From an uncultured Oscillospiraceae bacterium (lineage in GTDB: Bacteria > Bacillota > Clostridia > Oscillospirales > Oscillospiraceae): a stretch of 32,016 bases of DNA. The notes under the pieces were generated by a model. That model was given only the letters and a program-made list of their open reading frames with translations, was not told the origin of the DNA and did not search any database. Positions 30,655-32,016 of this stretch are shown in pieces. The position numbers and the translations under genes are program-made. The stretch lies in the NCBI GenBank assembly GCA_947168655.1, contig CAMVMU010000016.1:1-32016 (forward strand), in the 5' to 3' direction. The first letter of the stretch is position 1. The number at the start of each line of letters is the position of its first letter.

Positions 30655-32016
30655 ATGGCCAAGGACAAGTACTACGGCAAGACACTGCGCAAAAATTTTG
30701 CCCGGCACGAAGAGGTCATGGCGATGCCCAACCTGCTGGAGATCCAGAAGAAATCCTACCAGTGGTTTCTGGAGACCGGTCTCCACGAGGTGTTCCGGGA
30801 CGTGGACGCCATTGCCGATTATGCCGGCAACCTGGAGCTGAGCTTCATTGACTACAGCATGAACGAGGCGCCCAAGTACTCGGTGGAGGAGTGCAAGGCC
30901 CGTGACGCCACGTACGCTGCGCCCATCAAGGTGAACGTGCGGCTGCACAACAAGGAGACCGGCGAGATCAAGGAGCAGGAGATCTTCATGGGCGACTTCC
31001 CCCTGATGACCCAGTCCGGCACCTTCGTCATCAACGGCGCCGAGCGCGTTGTGGTCTCCCAGATCGTCCGCAGCCCCGGCATCTACTATGGCAAGGAGAT
31101 CGACCTGAAGACCGATCTGCCCCTGCTGACCTCTACGGTGATCCCGTATCGCGGCGCATGGCTGGAGTACGAGACCGACACCAGCGAGACGTTCTGGGTC
31201 CGGATCGACAAGAACCGCAAGCTGCCCATCACCTGCCTGATCCGCGCTCTGGGTCTCAAGACCGACGCGGAGATCCTGGAGCGCTTCGGCGACGATCAGC
31301 GCATCCGGACCACTCTGGAGAAGGACACCTGCAAGACCTATGAGGACGCCATGCTGGAGATCTATCGCAAGCTGCGTCCCGGTGAGCCCCCCACGCTGGA
31401 TACCGCCCAGACCCTGCTGCAGAACCTGTTCTTCGACCCCCGCCGCTACGACCTGAGCATCGTGGGCCGCTACAAGTTCAACAAGAAGCTGACCCTGTGG
31501 CAGCGCTGCCGCAACCAGAAACTGGCCGCCCCCGTGGCCCATCCCGCCACCGGCGAGGTTCTTTTCGACGAGGGCCACGTGCTCACCGGCGAGGAGTGCC
31601 GCGAGCTGGATGAGATCGGCGTCAGCGAGATCACGGTGCGGCTGGAGAGCGGTGCCACGGTGAAGATTTTCACCAACCGCATGTGCAACATGCGCCGCTA
31701 CGTGGACTTCGACCCCGTCAAGGAGTGCGGCATCAAGGAGCGCGTCCGCTACGACGTGCTGCAGGAGCTGCTGAGCCAGTACGAGGGCGAGGAGCTCATC
31801 GAGCAGTGCAAGCTCCACGCCGACGACCTAGTGCCCAAGCACATCATCGTTGACGATATCCTGGCATCCATCAACTACATGAACTCCCTGGCCCACAACC
31901 TGGCCACCAAGGACGACATCGACCATCTGGGCAACCGCCGGCTGCGCTGCGTGGGCGAGCTGCTGCAAAATCAGTTCCGCATCGGCTTCAGCCGCATGGA
32001 GCGTGTGATCCGCGAG
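30655..32016 (+). CDS. rpoB: RNA polymerase beta subunit, N-terminal part
   Basis: The first 454 codons of rpoB; the frame is open to the window's end, and the full protein should be about 1,200 residues. Beta forms half of the polymerase active-site cleft. The opening [19 protein letters not shown] leads into the protrusion, with FMGDFPLMT (111-119) and [15 protein letters not shown] (122-136), then the lobe. The visible part ends in [16 protein letters not shown], just before the region of rifampicin-binding residues. AGGA six bases before the ATG at 30655 fixes the start. Its neighbour upstream is a glycan-ligase-like gene, not rplL. Confidence 0.96.
   Translation, partial: MAKDKYYGKTLRKNFARHEEVMAMPNLLEIQKKSYQWFLETGLHEVFRDVDAIADYAGNLELSFIDYSMNEAPKYSVEECKARDATYAAPIKVNVRLHNKETGEIKEQEIFMGDFPLMTQSGTFVINGAERVVVSQIVRSPGIYYGKEIDLKTDLPLLTSTVIPYRGAWLEYETDTSETFWVRIDKNRKLPITCLIRALGLKTDAEILERFGDDQRIRTTLEKDTCKTYEDAMLEIYRKLRPGEPPTLDTAQTLLQNLFFDPRRYDLSIVGRYKFNKKLTLWQRCRNQKLAAPVAHPATGEVLFDEGHVLTGEECRELDEIGVSEITVRLESGATVKIFTNRMCNMRRYVDFDPVKECGIKERVRYDVLQELLSQYEGEELIEQCKLHADDLVPKHIIVDDILASINYMNSLAHNLATKDDIDHLGNRRLRCVGELLQNQFRIGFSRMERVIRE

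Noticed and set aside
30402-30851. 149-codon open frame over the rpoB leader
   Set aside because: It begins at the T-run of a terminator, covers the promoter and enters rpoB out of frame.

Overview
The window looks like the chromosome of a GC-rich member of the Clostridia, most likely Oscillospiraceae (Flavonifractor/Lawsonibacter/Oscillibacter type). This is judged from the spc-alpha ribosomal gene order with secY, adk, map, a KOW protein, infA and rpmJ in it, the zinc-type Adk, strong AGGAGG ribosome sites, and the kind of lexA, secA, YitT and RlmD proteins. No database search was possible, so taxonomy is inference.

Region 1 (1-8062) is one long plus-strand operon: rplF (3' part), rplR, rpsE, rpmD, rplO, secY, adk, map, a KOW-domain gene, infA (TTG start), rpmJ (37 codons), rpsM, rpsK, rpsD, rpoA and rplQ, closed by a 20-bp-stem terminator. 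Two perfect hairpins without T-runs flank rpoA. Region 2 (8063-10850) holds two paralogous membrane proteins with the same zinc-ribbon head and unrelated tails, secG on the minus strand, and lexA with a strong promoter overlapped by an SOS-box-like site. Region 3 (10851-17897, all minus strand) holds secA, an HD-domain hydrolase, pgeF, an orphan peptide-binding lipoprotein and, upstream of secA, a DapF-fold protein that seems to lack one catalytic cysteine. About 300 bp between secA and the HD gene is packed with palindromes.

Region 4 (17898-28588, plus strand) starts from back-to-back promoters with a beta-CASP metallo-hydrolase translationally coupled to rlmD. At the 3' end of rlmD lies an AT-rich accessory island (about 20975-23540) with three poorly characterised genes separated by repeats. 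One repeat duplicates the last codons of rlmD with only synonymous changes; another 82-bp coding-like module occurs twice. This is the most interesting part of the window and looks like remnants of repeated insertion at an rlmD attachment site. GC-rich sequence then resumes with a triple-GNAT fusion, a YitT transporter-like protein, a RimJ/L-type acetyltransferase, a DUF4298 protein and a membrane-anchored type-B carboxylesterase, closed by a terminator.

Region 5 (28589-32016) has a single O-antigen-ligase-like membrane protein with its own consensus promoter and hairpin leader, a perfect terminator, then the promoter, structured leader and first 454 codons of rpoB. Nearly all promoters seen share an extended -10 (TGn before the hexamer). 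No tRNA, rRNA, CRISPR array, transposase or integrase was seen.
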